From Mesotaenium endlicherianum (Eukaryota; Streptophyta; Zygnematophyceae; Zygnematales; Mesotaeniaceae), in contig WELA01006381.1 in assembly GCA_009602735.1 (NCBI GenBank), positions 239,231 through 303,230 on the forward strand: DNA of 64,000 nucleotides. Reading direction: 5' to 3'. The notes beneath the pieces are model-generated. The model ran no database searches and was not told where the DNA came from. It saw only the letters and a list, made by a program, of their open reading frames with translations. Positions within the stretch are counted from its first letter, which is position 1; each line of letters starts with the position of its first letter. Both the position numbers and the translations under genes were made by a program. This document shows, piece by piece, positions 1-12,102 of this stretch.

Positions 1-2552
1 CAGCGACGTCGCTGCCCCCCACCACCTCCCCCAGATGCTGCAGCTGCTGCTGGGCCAGGCGCTTCCTGATTGGCTGCTGCCAAAGCGTTGAGAAACACGA
101 GGCCCAATGGTAGCAGGTAGATCCACTGCACTTGCAACAGCAACAACGCAACCAGCCAGAGAGCAAGTGAGCATCAATTGATCTATCAATCCCAACGATT
201 AGCAACAAGATCCTCAGCAGCCAGTCGGCTGATAAGGTGGAGAATGAACCCGCGAGCATTGCTAGTTGATATTGATGGTGACTACTGTGACCCGGGCCCA
301 GGGGGGTCATAGATTTGCTTTACTTAATGTTTGATTGCGAGCCCTTGGACAGCGTTTTGTGCTATGTAGTCGACGTCGGCCGATGCGTCAAAATGGGTAT
401 AGTTATCATCTTATACTTCAACTTCCCGCCCCAAGAAGTGAGGGGTGCTCGCGACGGCAAGTTTTGGAACTCAAATTTCCAATGCAGAGCGTATATTGAC
501 ATCCAGGGAGCGAAATGGAGCGGGCGGGCAGCTCATCAAGTTGTTCTTATTGGTGCATATGTCTTGGCGTGACGTATAAACCCTTTGCGCACGTCTTGCT
601 TTGTCCCACATGCATTCTAAATTGCGTAAGGTGCACAAGTCGGTATGTACTTAATCAGCAGTGATGAGGGCATTTGGGTATGCTTGTTGTGTCCATCGAC
701 ACGGTGTGAAGGCGCACTGATGATTGAACAGGACATAGAGACCATAATGAACACATGCCTAATGACATGTTGAGTAGCATAATGATGCTTTGCGTCTGCA
801 TTGATTATAATAGAACACCACACCGGGATAGAAGCACGTCATTTGATAATAGTTAGAACAACGGATCAATCCATATGCATAATGAAGTGAGGTGCGAGCG
901 AATTGGATACAAGTTGGATACTCACATATTTCTGGAAGAGGGTCTTCTCAATAACAGGCTTCTGCGCACCCAGAAGAGGGCTGTCGCCTGGTGGCCGCAG
1001 AGCTGCTGCTGCTTCTTGCTCCTCCAGCTGCGACACCAGCCTGTCCCACCCCACCACTGTGCATGTCAGTTACAACTCCCTTGGGATGCGCGCTAAGGAA
1101 GGCATTGTGCGGATGCTGGCGCTCAAGCGAGGGGCACCTGGGGGCGCGGAGGGCGGCCTTGAAGCTGGCGCTGCTGCTCACCACCCACTGCTTTGGCTGC
1201 CCACCCTAATCCACACATCCACCCGCGTAAGCTAGCAGCAGCAGCAGCAGGCCAAGAAAAGCATGCATGTATGCCCTGCACGCGGGCGGGCGGGGGGGTG
1301 TGCAAGGCAAGAAGGACCTACGGATGCCAAGGGGGGGTGGGGCACTGAGCAGTCAGCAGCAGGGGTGCACGTCACGCCCAGCACCGCGCCCCCTGCGCCC
1401 TGCAGTTTGCCATCACGGGCAGTCAGGCACTTGTCCGGTTTCTGGTCGCTCGCTCTCATCACTGCAGCACCCACCCCGGGCTCTTTCTCACCATGTGCAA
1501 CTCCAGGTGATCCTTCATTTCAGCAGCCACCAAACACCTCTGCCACCCGCTCCCCACCCCCCCTCCCCAACAAGCTGGTCAGATTGCGATTGAGCAGGCG
1601 CCAGGCACACAAGCAGTAAGAGAGTAAAGTGGAAGGCAAGGGACATCGCCCACGACCCCCCTCTGCCGCCCGCCACAGAGGTAGCATGTGCATGCAAGTG
1701 GGAGGAAGGACAGGTCACTGACCGCTGGCAGCGACGCCAGGACAAACGACGAGGTGTTGTGAAACACATCTGACTGGAGCCGTATGCAATAGAAGCCGTT
1801 GCTCTCTACCAGCTCCTGCCGCACCCGCTCATACCAACGTGTGTTATGTGTCCTCTCTCATTTCATGTTATACATGCCAAACAGGATCTTGTGCAATCGA
1901 AGTGTCAGATCTAGTGCACAACAAGGTCAAGGCACAAGAACATGCATGTGGATGACGTCAGTCCCTAAAAATACTGGAACCGCGATCAAATACGGCCAAT
2001 AATGACATCATCGTCGACTTGACCACTGACCTCAAAAGCTTCCTTCTCAGCTCCGGCAAGAAGATTCCGGATTAACCTCAGCCTTGAAAGCTTCTGCCCC
2101 TCCGACAACCCCGCAGCAGCATGCTAATGACTCGTATGTGCGCAAGCCAAGATCCCTTTGCATTTCTGTTAATGAGTCATCTACCATAGTTGCTTGTTAT
2201 GACCACAAGACTGCCTCAGTGAACGCTAGCTCTACAAGCAGCCGGTACACGAGAAAGAGAACGTACTGCCTACCGGAACACCTTGGGCAGAATAGCGCAC
2301 GCGGGCTGAAAAAGTTCCAGCTGGAGTGAAATGTGCCCCCTTATGTAAAAGAGCATGCTCTAGAATGAATTCTATGCGCTCATCATTAAGACCAGCTTGA
2401 CTGGAAGAGCGCGCGGGACTAGGATAATCAGCAGATTGCGAATCGAATGAAGCAGTGACTCCCACGAATCCGTTTTCGTCTAAACTATCTGCGATCAACC
2501 TATCATTTCCCAAGAGACAAGAGAGCACGATAAGTACAGAGACGAACTTCAT
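1..2552 (-). CDS. EMC10: EMC10 homologue, ER membrane protein complex subunit 10 (8 exons, stop just off the window)
   Basis: EMC10 is a lumenal, single-span subunit of the ER membrane complex, an insertase for transmembrane proteins. Exons on the minus strand: 2552-2274, 2093-2031, 1827-1723, 1539-1492, 1429-1322, 1187-1138, 1040-926, 125-1, all with GT-AG borders and matching phases. The start at 2552 opens a signal peptide (MKFVSVLIVLSCLL). Family signatures read by eye: EHALLHKGAHFTPAGTFSAR (exon 1), LSRLRLIRN..EKEAFE (exon 2), ESNGFYCIRL (exon 3), HLELHM (exon 4), then TLFQKY joined over an 800-bp intron to WIYLLPLGLVFLNAL, the C-terminal membrane helix, and a Gly-rich tail ending QRRR. 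About 297 codons lie in the window; the last two bases (TG) may begin a TGA stop. The exon 5 acceptor (1430) and exon 3 acceptor (1828) are the least certain. The gene is divergent from RPP3. Identity rests on recalled family motifs, not on a search. Confidence 0.85.
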
Positions 2553-3095
2553 GGTTGGAGTAGCACCACCCAGAGGGTAACCACGGGTAATGTTGTTTAC
2601 CAAATGTCAAATCAATCTATAAGAAGTCCGAGAGACAAGTTAGTTCAGAAAACGATGCAGTGCAAATCATGCGCCTGCACCTGACATGCTTCCACACTTC
2701 TTCCCCTCTGAGCATGACCTTTTTAATGCTGAAGATTTCGAGGGGTTAACATCGAAAATTGTCACACCCGGCAGACACCCGGACTCTTAACAGACAAGGG
2801 ATTCGTTGACTACGGCCGGAAATGGTCAACGAACACAGTCAGCCAAGAAGGTCAAGGGGCCGGCTCTTGGCATCACTTGGCACAGAGGTCTCCTGGTGGA
2901 ACTACACTACCCTACACCGGGGACGACGTGACTTGCGCCAAGCTGAACCAGCCTGAAGGGTCGCCAGTGGCTGTAGGGTTTGTTACATCTAGCTCCCCTA
3001 GCGGCGAGAAAGGCCCTCTCGGAACTTCCTTTTCCCTCTGCATAATTGCCTTGTCCTCCTGCGCCTGATTTTAAGAGCAAACATAGCAAGACACC
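2553..3095. promoter_or_regulatory. divergent intergenic region between EMC10 and RPP3
   Basis: The two host genes start 543 bp apart in opposite directions, so this interval must hold both core promoters and 5' leaders. No convincing TATA box is visible on either side. A telo-box lies about 115 bp upstream of the RPP3 start codon (listed separately). The short reading frames here show no protein-like features. Confidence 0.6.
2974..2981 (+). promoter_or_regulatory. telo-box (TAGGGTTT) upstream of RPP3
   Basis: TAGGGTTT, the reverse complement of AAACCCTA, sits about 115 bp upstream of the RPP3 ATG. Telo-boxes are typical of plant ribosomal-protein and translation-factor promoters, which fits the gene it precedes. 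Chance occurrence of an 8-mer is possible. Confidence 0.45.
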
Positions 3096-4273
3096 ATGCC
3101 TGTGTTTATGTTCATCTGCAAGCAGGAGGGAGGCAGCTGGACCGCTAAGCAGGTTACCACATTACTTTCCACTTGTTATACATCAAGTATTAATTTCCAA
3201 GCAGCTTGCGCGTTCTTGTCGATGAGATAGGTCCTTTTACCCCAACATTTTTAGCTCCCTGAGTACTTCTGAGTGTGCATGATTGCAGTTCAAGAGTGAA
3301 GGAGATGCTGATTTGACAGCAGAAGGAAGCGACACCCGCGACCTTGGTAGGAAACTTGTGAATCTTGCTGTTGAGAATTCTAGCGGAGGAGGGGTCACGT
3401 CCTTCTTCAGCTACGTCTCTCCTTCATCTGGCGTCTACGAGGTTTGTGCAATGCATCTTTTTCTGCTCCGGATTCTCACGTTAAACTCCCGTCAATTATT
3501 CCAACACTTTGCTGCTTGGGAAAAGGACGTAATGCAGGTTTCTAATAGGCTCATTATCTGGTTACTTCAGATGAGCCCTGCATGCACATACCTTTGATTC
3601 CAACTCCCCTTTCAGCTGCATAACATACTGCAACACTCAACTTTTTTAAAAAAACCCTTGAAATTGTACAATCCCGACCCTGAAGATTGTGGGTAGGATC
3701 ATGAGCCTTGGAAAGGTTACAGAGCAGGGTGCCAGACTCGTCGTCTGGGTAGGATGCCTAGTCCTGGATGGAAAGCATTTATAATGAAAGCTAGTGTCTC
3801 AAGTCGGTTGGTCTAGTGTGCGTGAAATAGGGTGTGCAGAAACAGGGAGCTCTTCTCTGACCCTCTCTAGGGTTTAGGGCTGTAGTCAAGGTGTACTGGT
3901 GGACGTTGAGGCTAATGTCAAGCTTAATACCGACGCCAGCATGTAACCGGTATGGAACGAGCTTGTGGAGCAGAGATTGTCCGTAGACCATTACACTGGA
4001 CTGGGTCTCATGTGATCAACCTCTGCCAATTGGGGCTGATGATAAAGTTGGGATGAACTTTTGCATGTGATTGCAAGGGTGTCTCATTAGAGCAAGAAGC
4101 TGCTTATGTGGCAGGTGAATGTGGGCGGCGGAAGTGGTGTAGTAGCCTCAGGGGGAGGAGGTGGCGCAGCAGCTTCATCAGGTGGTGCTGCTCCTGCTGA
4201 GGAGAAGAAGGAAGAGAAGGTAGAGGAGAAGGAGGAGAGCGACGACGACATGGGATTCTCGTTGTTTGACTGA
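3096..4273 (+). CDS. RPP3: 60S acidic ribosomal protein P3 (plant-type P-stalk protein)
   Basis: P3 is the plant-lineage member of the acidic P-stalk proteins, which recruit GTPase translation factors to the large ribosomal subunit in the cytosol. Exons: 3096-3152, 3289-3441 and 4115-4273, all phase 0 with GT-AG borders, giving 122 residues against about 120 in land plants. The N terminus MPVFMFICKQEGGSWTAKQ and the segment LGRKLVNLAVENSSGGGVTS follow the P3 pattern. Exon 3 encodes a Gly/Ala-rich hinge, then APAEEKKEEK and the conserved acidic tail DDDMGFSLFD, the signature of all P proteins. A telo-box lies upstream. Intron 2 contains TAGGGTTTAGGG (3868-3879), a short interstitial telomere-type repeat. 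Faces EMC10 divergently and the oxidoreductase gene convergently. Confidence 0.93.
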
Positions 4274-5518
4274 GTGCAACATGTACATACATAAGATAGA
4301 AGACCGTAGTTTCATTTTGGGACATCTTGTGGAGCTTGAGATATCCTCTGGCCCCGTGATGGTGAATGTTACCTTCAGCAGGCAGGAGCCCTGTCATCTG
4401 CTCATCACCTCGTCTCAACTCACCTTTTATATTCCCTCAAGCTATCATGTCTTGTCTCACATCTTCCCATCCTTGCCCTCGTTGTCATAGGAAAGTATTG
4501 ATGTTACCTGGTTTCTGAAATTAAATATTATTTTGATGGCGTGTTTTAATGTCTGGTGTATGTTACAAAGTGCTATGACTGCCTTGTATTGGCACCTCTT
4601 ATTCCTTAGCAAATTCTGCACCAGGACTTTTGTTCAGTTCGACGGCCAGTTTGCTGGCTTTGTTATTTCCTGTCCACTTATGATATTTGTGTAACATACA
4701 TCAGCTGCATCAGAATCTGTTGGATTGACTATGTTGATTGTGAATATAGAGCAAATAGAAGTTGTCTAAACAATTTATGTGATTTGGAGTAAATATCAGC
4801 TCATGCGAGCCAGGTGGCCGCCTGGTCATTTTTATTTTGGATCCCAGCTAGTGACCAGAGGCAACTGCGCAGCCTGACTGACCATGGAGAAAGTGCCCCC
4901 TCAGCCACACAGAGGAAGGTGTCGCAAATTAGTGTAGAGACAAATTGCAGAATTATATTTATGGCATACCACCAACGCTCTTCCTCCCTTTCTCCCTAAT
5001 TAGTGGTCAGAGACCAAATCTTGCACACTAATATACATGTCTTTGCCTTAGCCAAGCAGTGCAGTGGGTGTCACTAAATAACTTCATTTAGTAGGCCAAG
5101 TCCATCTGGTCACCAATAAAGTCCAAAGCCAAAGTTTTTGACCGGTGCCTCAATCACCCACGGTGCCCTGCATTAGACACATACCCAAGCTGCATCAGTG
5201 GAGAGCCTCAATAAGCACAGTGGTTGACCCAGGCAGAGTACAGGTGCCAGATTAGTCCTTTCAAGAAGTTAACTTTGACCAATAGACCTGGTTGCCTGAT
5301 CAATTGATCCTACTTCAAGCACTTGGAGAGGACCAAAGCATGTATTATGGAACTACTGTAGGAGCAATTAAGAGACTATTGATAACATTGGTCACGTTTA
5401 CTTTGTAAGAAAAAGATACCATATGCACATGCTTCATTGACTTCTGAAGACTCGTTCAGAGGATCAATGAGCTGGATGAAAGGTTCATAGCTAAGAAGCA
5501 CAGGTAAGTGTGATTGTC
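4274..5518. other. intergenic region between convergent RPP3 and oxidoreductase genes
   Basis: Holds the 3' ends of two convergent genes. AT-rich stretches near 4500-4800 are compatible with the RPP3 3' UTR and polyadenylation. I see no further coding exon, RNA gene or mobile element. Confidence 0.5.
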
Positions 5519-7593
5519 TCACGTATTGACAGCGTAGACAGTGGTGCCTTTGGAGGCTCTCTGGAGCAGTGTCTGCCTTGCATCCACTGACACCCCCTCC
5601 TCCTGCACCCACCCCACCCACCCGCGCAATGGTGCCACATCAGGCGGGCCACACAAGCGAACCACTCAGACAGTTTGGCATGCATAACCGAGCTGATGCC
5701 CCTCCTGGCAAGCAAGAGCAACAGGTGGAAGCCCCTGCATAGTTCAGCACCCCACCTCTTCTGGAAACCAAACACCAGGCTGCGTGGCGCCCTCCAGCAT
5801 TGCCAAGGCAAAAGCTGCGGTGGATTGGCCCACACTTCTGCTCGGTCATAGCAGCACAACTTGGCACTCAGTCAGTCCAGTTCCCACTAACTGTTTGCAG
5901 TTCCCCTTACAGAAGCCCCCGGGGTTAAATAACGCGATGCTGGCGAGAGGGTGCTCATATGGTCACAACTTACTTGGACAGGTACTTGTGAGAGTAGAGA
6001 GCAACGGTCTTAGTGCCGTCATCGCACTCCAGGTCCACCTGGACACCCACATGACTGCCCGTCCCTCTCAGGTGCCACGTCCCCTGTTCAAACCCCCATG
6101 GGGTGGTTGGTACCTGTTCTGAAACTGGAGACCAGGAGAGAGCACAGTCAACCAGTTTGCATCGTGGCTGTGCGAGCTTCTCCGCATGCATATGCGTTCT
6201 AGCCACCCAGGCACCCACCCGCATGGCGACGCGCTCGCCTGCCAGGCCGTCCACCAGGCGCACCACGGGGTCCAGGCGCGCCACCATGCCCTCCACTGCG
6301 CTCCTGCTCTTCAGCACCTCCTGCGCCGAGTCAGACAGAAAAAGTGGCGCTCTCATCCTGCCCTTAACTGTTCAGGATGAAGAGCACACAGGACAGAGTG
6401 GCAGAAGGAGGGGCCAGCGGCGAAGCGCACCGGAGGCACGAGTAAGGCCATGAGCTGCATGCCCCAGTTCCACAGCTGGGGGGCGGTGCCAAAGCGCGCG
6501 CTCACTGAGGGTAACCCCAGCACTGAATGTGCCGACCCCACCTCTGGCAGATTCCTGCACCCCCAAGATCCAGCCCCAGTGCCCCCACGCATATAGAATC
6601 TAAGAGGTTGTAATTCATGGAGGATGCAGACAGACTGCTGGCCTGACACAGCTTCCGTCGTCGGTGCAAGGGGAGAGCGCCCACTCACAGCAGGTACACG
6701 CTTCTGCGCCCGATGATCTTGCCAAAGTCGACAACCTTGTGGCCGCTGTACGCCTTCACCTCCACCTCCTTCCCTGCCGGGCCCACAATCCCAATGTTCT
6801 CAGCGACGCCTAAGCTCCGCTAAAGCAGATGAGGCCCACCCCTCCAGAACGTGGAGAATGCGGCTCTGAGGAAGAGTGCGTGGCTCACCGTCAAGGTACG
6901 CAAGGGCCGGCTCCCCCAGGAGCAGAAACGACGTCGCCAAAATGGTGGGGCCTGCCCCTCCTGTTCCCGCTGTGAAGTAAGAGTACCTGCCCACATGTGC
7001 ACACATTGTTTGCTCATGGGAAGGGAAGAAGAGGGAGGGGGACACAGGAAGGGAGGGAGGGAGGGACGGATGGAAAGGAAGAGGGAGGAGAAGGAGAGGG
7101 AGAGGGAGAGGGAAAGGGAGAGAAAGAGAGAGTGTGAGAGTGAGAAACATATATACCTAAGCGATTTGGGGGGGCTGCTGGGCGAAGAGGTGCCGGCTAA
7201 GCGCACGAGCTCCGCTGCCATCACTGTCTCCCTCCCTCCTTGAAGTTTACATAAGAAGCAAACCATGGCAGGACGAGAAGGGACCTCTCTCTACTCACTA
7301 CCATAAGGTCCATCTGCATTTGAATTTCTTATTTTTTTCCAAGGACATGGAGGGAAAAGGGACTACAGTTGCTGACGCCTGGGTATATGCCAGCTGTTGT
7401 AATGGCAGGCACTCCTGCCTCTTGTGCTTTGGCGTGCAGCTGCTTGGCACGCTGGGAGTAGTCCCGGTCGTCGCACACGTCCATATACGGCGTCTGCCAG
7501 TTCCGTCCACATTGCACCCTTGCCGCCACATGTAAACTGTAACGAGGGTGCAATGGGCGAGCACTAGGGCCTGGAGAGTAACATATGAAAAGC

Positions 7594-7626
<33 letters not shown>

Positions 7627-8510
7627 CGTGCATGTGTGAGTGTGTGTTTTTTGGCCGTGACAGTTGTCCACACGGCATGCATGCCTCGTCAATGCGAAGG
7701 AGAGGTGGCGGAGCAGGACAACATACGCGAGTGGCAATGGCAGCCTCCAGCACAATGCATTCCTCCCTCCTTTGGAAGGGCCCAGCCGTGTGCACAACCA
7801 AGTCAGCTCCTGCACTTGCCTCCCCATACCACTACATCACATAGCATCATCAAATGGTTGCCCATAGAGCTGAGATTGTCTAGTTCATTGCACCTACATC
7901 CTGGAATCTGGACATATATATCAAAATTCAGCAGTAATAGCTTCTTTGCGGGAGGAAGTGCTGAAGAGCAAAAGGTATGGTGGCCACCATCTATCGCTCT
8001 GACGATTGACTCGTAGTCATCCACGTCGCAAGGCACAAACACCGCCCCCGACTCTAGGTCGTTACAAGCCTTCTCGCCTCTCTCCCTGAAGAAGGAGTCC
8101 AGCATGGTGCCATCAGGTGCCAAAGCAAGAGAAGACGACCCGGTGCAGCTTTACTTCCTCAGGCTAATGGGAGGACGAAATGAAAACCCATAGCTTCAAG
8201 CGTGCAACGACATAATGCACCTGTTTCGGCCACCGATGGTCAGATTCAATGTCGACTGATCTCCTTCAGCTGCGGCTTTTCTAAGTGCAATAAGGGCAGC
8301 AGCGGTAGAGCTTCCAATGCGACCACTTCCACCTAAGATCACTACCCGTTTGGTAGTGTTGCTTTTCTGCACGGTACTTTGCTGGCCCCCCGTACTAGTA
8401 CTCGGCAAGGCTGCAACCGCCTGCCTTTTCACGTTCCTCCTTTGCCAGTTACAGACCGTTGCCTGCAGTTCTGGTGGAAAGAAAGGGCTCCGTAGAGCTG
8501 TCAATGCCAT
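5519..8510 (-). CDS. saccharopine dehydrogenase-like NAD(P)-binding oxidoreductase, probably plastid-targeted (12 exons)
   Basis: Exons on the minus strand: 8510-8221, 8085-7988, 7809-7727, 7493-7367, 7223-7157, 6986-6889, 6809-6689, 6554-6431, 6320-6219, 6038-5974, 5837-5756, 5602-5519. Phases agree throughout and give 446 residues, the usual length for this plant family. The first in-frame ATG (8510) precedes about 50 residues rich in Ser, Thr, Arg and Ala, a plausible transit peptide. The Rossmann motif VVILGGSGRIG follows at residues 56-66. Other family landmarks are DLVVHTAGPF, PYMDVCDD, TTAGIYPGVSN, YFTAGTGGAGPTILATSFL, RFGTAPQLWNWGM, DPVVRLVDGLAGERV and QPGVWFPEE. The pattern matches what I recall of Arabidopsis At1g50450-type proteins, whose substrate is not established, so no lysine-pathway role is claimed. 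Introns 3 and 5 carry microsatellites. Confidence 0.88.
7021..7140. repeat. GA/GGGA-rich microsatellite in an oxidoreductase intron
   Basis: Imperfect (GGGAGA)n purine tract on the plus strand, pyrimidine on the coding strand, lying inside intron 5. Long reading frames across it are low-complexity artefacts. Confidence 0.8.
7585..7650. repeat. TG/GC dinucleotide microsatellite in an oxidoreductase intron
   Basis: A (TG)n run grading into GCGC and TGCG steps, inside intron 3 of the minus-strand gene. It can adopt Z-DNA, but I see no evidence of function. Confidence 0.85.
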
Positions 8511-9462
8511 TTCTAGGCAAGCTATTGTTACACGGCACGCCCAGCATCCATATGGCGCTAGCTGCAGAAGTTTAAAGAGGGCAGATTTTTGGCAACTACG
8601 CCTCACTGACTACACTCAAACACTGTCCAAAACGGTTTCACTTAAAAGGACGAAAAAGCACTCGAGGTCGGAACTAGGCGTGCTGGTAACACGCGCTAAG
8701 ATGATCCTGCAGACTTTGAGGCGATGCCCTCGTGGCTGGCTCCTCGCTTTGCTTGGGTTCATCCTTGGTGGTCCATGCTGCATGGTCCATGCAGGTCCAT
8801 GGCAAATTCACACCCAGTCCTGACCGGGCCTGTAGTGGCCTGTATAGTGGACCTATAGGTCTATTACAAGTTAGCACTCTTCTGACGACGTCAAACGTCA
8901 CGGCGGGACGTTGACCACCATAGGAGCCTCATAGTTCCATGGCTGGACAAGCTACGCAAAAGCACGCGACTCTAGACACAACTCTATCTTTGACGCCAGG
9001 GCGAAGCACACACAAAATGAAGATCTCACACATGCGTCGAAGAAATGTGTCAAATCTGGATTTATGATACTATATGCATAAGTCATTAATTTAGATTAAA
9101 AATAGAGGTTATTAATTTAGATTTTAAATCGAAGTTATCATCGACATGTCATTCAAGTCCCCCGTCAGTAAGTCAAATGTTGAATTTCAAGAAGCATCTT
9201 CAAGAACATTAAAGCAGCCAGAGCGAGTTATTTTTCATTGCACAAAAGCAAAGGTTAGACTAGTTACTCCTTAATTGAGATTGTCCATGTCCACCAAGCT
9301 GCACCAGCGAGTGCAGCGTCACTTCCTCGCCCTTGCGCGACCTTCTCCCAGTAGCAATACCTTGCGTGCAAATATGTCTGAGGACCAGAAGAAGCGGTTG
9401 CCCCCTTGTTCCACAGGACCCCAAATTAAGGGAAAACTCATGAAGGCTCTGGTAGTTATGAG
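8511..9462. other. intergenic region between the oxidoreductase promoter and the DIRS-like element
   Basis: Contains the oxidoreductase promoter and 5' leader at its left edge, short GGTCCATG-type repeats near 8770-8810 and an AT-rich stretch near 9060-9190. The left end of the DIRS-like element must lie here, but no terminal repeat could be recognised. No gene seen. Confidence 0.4.
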
Positions 9463-10230
9463 ATGAGTCTGTTTAAGCTGTCGGAGGTAGAGAAGGAAGC
9501 CCTGATGAAGATGGCGTAAGAGAAGAACTTATCAGAGCTAGCATCTCAGCGACGTGATTCCTCCGAGGTACTGGCAACAAAAATGATGCAACAGCAGTCT
9601 CAGAGTCCTCAGATCTTGGACATAAGTGAGAAGTTAGATAAGGAGGTGCAAGTCTTGAGTCTACTGATTAATGACCAGAACAGAGCAGCAACGAAGAGGC
9701 AGCCAGATTCCAACTATATGACGGACCAAATTTCTCAAGAGCTCAAGAGAATGAAGAAAGAGAAGGATATGGTGGGCATGAGTAAGATGTTGGAGGGCAA
9801 CAAGGTACAGATGAAGTTCATCAACGAACTGAAGAAAGCAAACCTGCAAGCTCAAACAACCTTGACAGAAGGAGACTACGAGAAGACAAGGACTATGCTG
9901 GCAACAAGTCTATCTACTAAAGCATTCAGGGAGAGACTAATCTGGCTAACAGAGGAATGCCAGTGGCCATTGGTCAATGAAGTGCTCAAGCAATTCATTA
10001 AGAATGGGAAGAATCCAAAAAATGAAGACCTTGATGCAATTTGTGAAGACAAGTCAACTAAGATGAAGGAGGAAGGAGCAAAGGAGAATAAGAATCCTAG
10101 GTACCAAAACATGTCAGCTGGGTTGCATCAACAAGTGGGACCTGGCATGCTGCCACCTCCTAATCAGCAACCACATTTTAGGCAATACGAGGCAGTAAAT
10201 TCTGACAATTATTATTCTTTGATTGGTTGA
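9463..10230 (+). pseudogene. ORF1 (gag-like) of the DIRS-like element, one in-frame stop
   Basis: One reading frame runs from an ATG at 9463 to a stop at 10230, broken by an in-frame TAA near 9517. The protein is hydrophilic, Lys/Glu/Gln-rich and probably helical or coiled-coil in its first half (ISEKLDKEVQVLSLLI; QISQELKRMKKEKDM), with a Pro/Gln-rich end. I do not recognise a named domain. The role is inferred from position, immediately upstream of a DIRS-type reverse transcriptase. It could equally be an unrelated broken ORF. Confidence 0.45.
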
Positions 10231-10308
10231 TTAATCGGACGTATTGAAAATCTGGAATTCCAAAAATGAATAAAAGTAATTGACGGATAAGTATGTCACT
10301 TTTGGAAA

Positions 10309-11040
10309 GTGAATGAATATTTCATAAGATTACTTGCTGTGTATGTAGGTGTGTATGAGCAAGATCGATTGGATGATGAGCATCTGAGATTACTATTGTA
10401 TGGACGAGGAGAGAGAAGAGCTATTGCTCAGAACACCAATATGGTGGAGGAATTGAACATGGATGCAAAATTGAGGCAGAGTTTGGGATGGTGGCAACAT
10501 TGGTGCTACAGCTCTTACATCTTGTTTGTGATCGGAAATGGCTATCAGTGAGAATGGAATCAAGAAGGACCACTAGCAGTGGGTGAATGGAGGAACCACC
10601 AAAAGGTGCGAAAGTTTCAGCACTTTACAAGAGATGCAATTCAAAAAAGTCATTAGATTTCGGAGCTGTAGAAAGATGGTAAAGGCCTGGTAAGCCTACA
10701 TGCATTTTTCCACTAAATATTGCGGAGAGAAAGAAGTTGAGACTGATCCTAGACTTGAGGATAGTAAATAAGCATCTGAAGCTCACTCCCTTCAAGTATG
10801 AAGGATTACATAAAATTCAGATGTATTAGACCATGTGTATTTCTTTTTCTCATTAAATCTGAAATCAGGATACCACCACATTTGAATGCATCCTGATTTC
10901 GCACAGTACTTGGGATTCCAATTCGAGGAGCAATAGTATACCTATACAAGCTTACCTTTTGAACTGGCGTCAGCCCCCTAAGTCTTCTCAAGAGTAGCAA
11001 AAGAACTGGTAGGTGTATCAAGGAACAAGAGTCATTCCTT
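10309..11040 (+). pseudogene. DIRS-like reverse transcriptase, 5' part (interrupted by element I)
   Basis: A degraded frame encodes SLGWWQHWCYSSYILFVIGNGYQ-like residues (the usual lead-in to DIRS reverse transcriptases) and then KKLRLILDLRIVNKHL, the fingers motif. A palm remnant resembling SGYHH..P.FAQYLGFQFE follows near 10860-10930 over several stops and frameshifts. The frame stops at the element I insertion and resumes at 28006 with the catalytic FLDDWLF motif: GAG TCA TTC | CTT GAT GAT TGG. This is the left part of one DIRS element, with other parts at 28006-28692 and 60107-61632. Confidence 0.7.
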
Positions 11041-11045
11041 ACCTG

Positions 11046-12054
11046 TGTCATGATTTATTGAGTCGAGGTTGCCGCACGAAATCGAGCTCCACATGTGTGA
11101 AACATCAATCTAGGAAGGCCAACTTTGCATAGACTTTACGCATCTATACATTGACCTTTTCTCAATTTCCAAGTCACCAAAGTGTAGCGCGTCGAGTCAC
11201 CTTCCGAATGGCACCGGGTTCGCGTCATTTGGTCAAGTATCGAGCGAGATATGAGCGATCTAGTCCGCGTCACCTACCGGCCCCTAGCGGATCCTCACCA
11301 AAGGGCAATTTGTGTTTCAATGTGCACAAGGGACACATTCTTGCCTATTCGTGACCCCCTAAAACCCCTAGCTTGTGCGCACAAATCCGCGAGCCCCTTA
11401 GCCTACATAAGCTTTGCTTTCCCATGGTATATGTGCATCATTGAGGCTATAACTTGGTGACTGCATCACCTACTCCTAGAGGAAGCTTCCTCAATTTTCA
11501 GATCCACTTTTGAGGCGCTATCTAGGTAGAATCACCCAAGGTAAGCTCGGCCAATGAGAGACACATAGCATATCTTACGCACCTTGCTTTGATTGGTTTG
11601 AGTTATGTTTAGCCTATAGGAGTGCTAGTACATGCCTTGTACATATTAGTGGACATAGGAGAGCCTCCTAGAGTGACTACATGCATTGGATCCGCCGCAT
11701 ACCCGGCCGGATTTCCAGGAGTATAAGTACTAGAGATGTCCCTAGAAGAGACATCTTTTAGAAGTCCATTATGCCAGGTGTAAGTAACAGAGATTATCAG
11801 TAAAGTTTACACTTTTATCTCTTGTGTTTTCAGGACCACTTAGTTACTCTCTTGTGAAGAGCAAGCCCTCCAGGCTTCCAGTCACTTGAAGAACTTCACA
11901 AGTGGTGAGCAAAGTCACAGCTTAAGCCCTTGCCATAGGACTACTCTGAAGATCATGATGTGCTTTCAGTGATCTTTTGGGCCATACTTCATTAGTTGTT
12001 TTCCTACCAGATTACAGTCTTGAGGTGCTCACTCTGGAGAGTACACATCCCTTA
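11046..12054 (+). repeat. element I leader repeat, left copy (1,009 bp)
   Basis: Nearly identical to 26861-27869 at a constant offset of 15,815 bp, with only scattered substitutions. It looks like an LTR at first sight because it begins TGTCATG. However, the 137-bp unit beside the right copy carries the polypurine tract on its left, a TATAAA box and TG...CA ends, so that unit is the better LTR and this is better read as a long untranslated leader between LTR and gag. No coding potential seen. Confidence 0.6.
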
Positions 12055-12102
12055 CTTCTAAAATATCTCTCTTTGCCTGCAAGCAATTAGAACCTTCACC
12101 GT

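Noticed and set aside
875-1619. Overlapping plus-strand frames of 60-118 codons
   Set aside because: They are antisense to EMC10 exons 4-7 and their introns; GC-rich composition keeps them open and they show no domain.
6820-7266. 148-codon minus frame rich in Leu/Ser
   Set aside because: It reads through intron 5 and the GA microsatellite; only the flanking exon pieces match the oxidoreductase.
11046-12054. 1-kb repeat as the LTR of element I
   Set aside because: The polypurine tract lies before the 137-bp unit, not before this repeat. The 137-bp unit has the TATA box and TG...CA ends. It is kept as a leader, with uncertainty stated.
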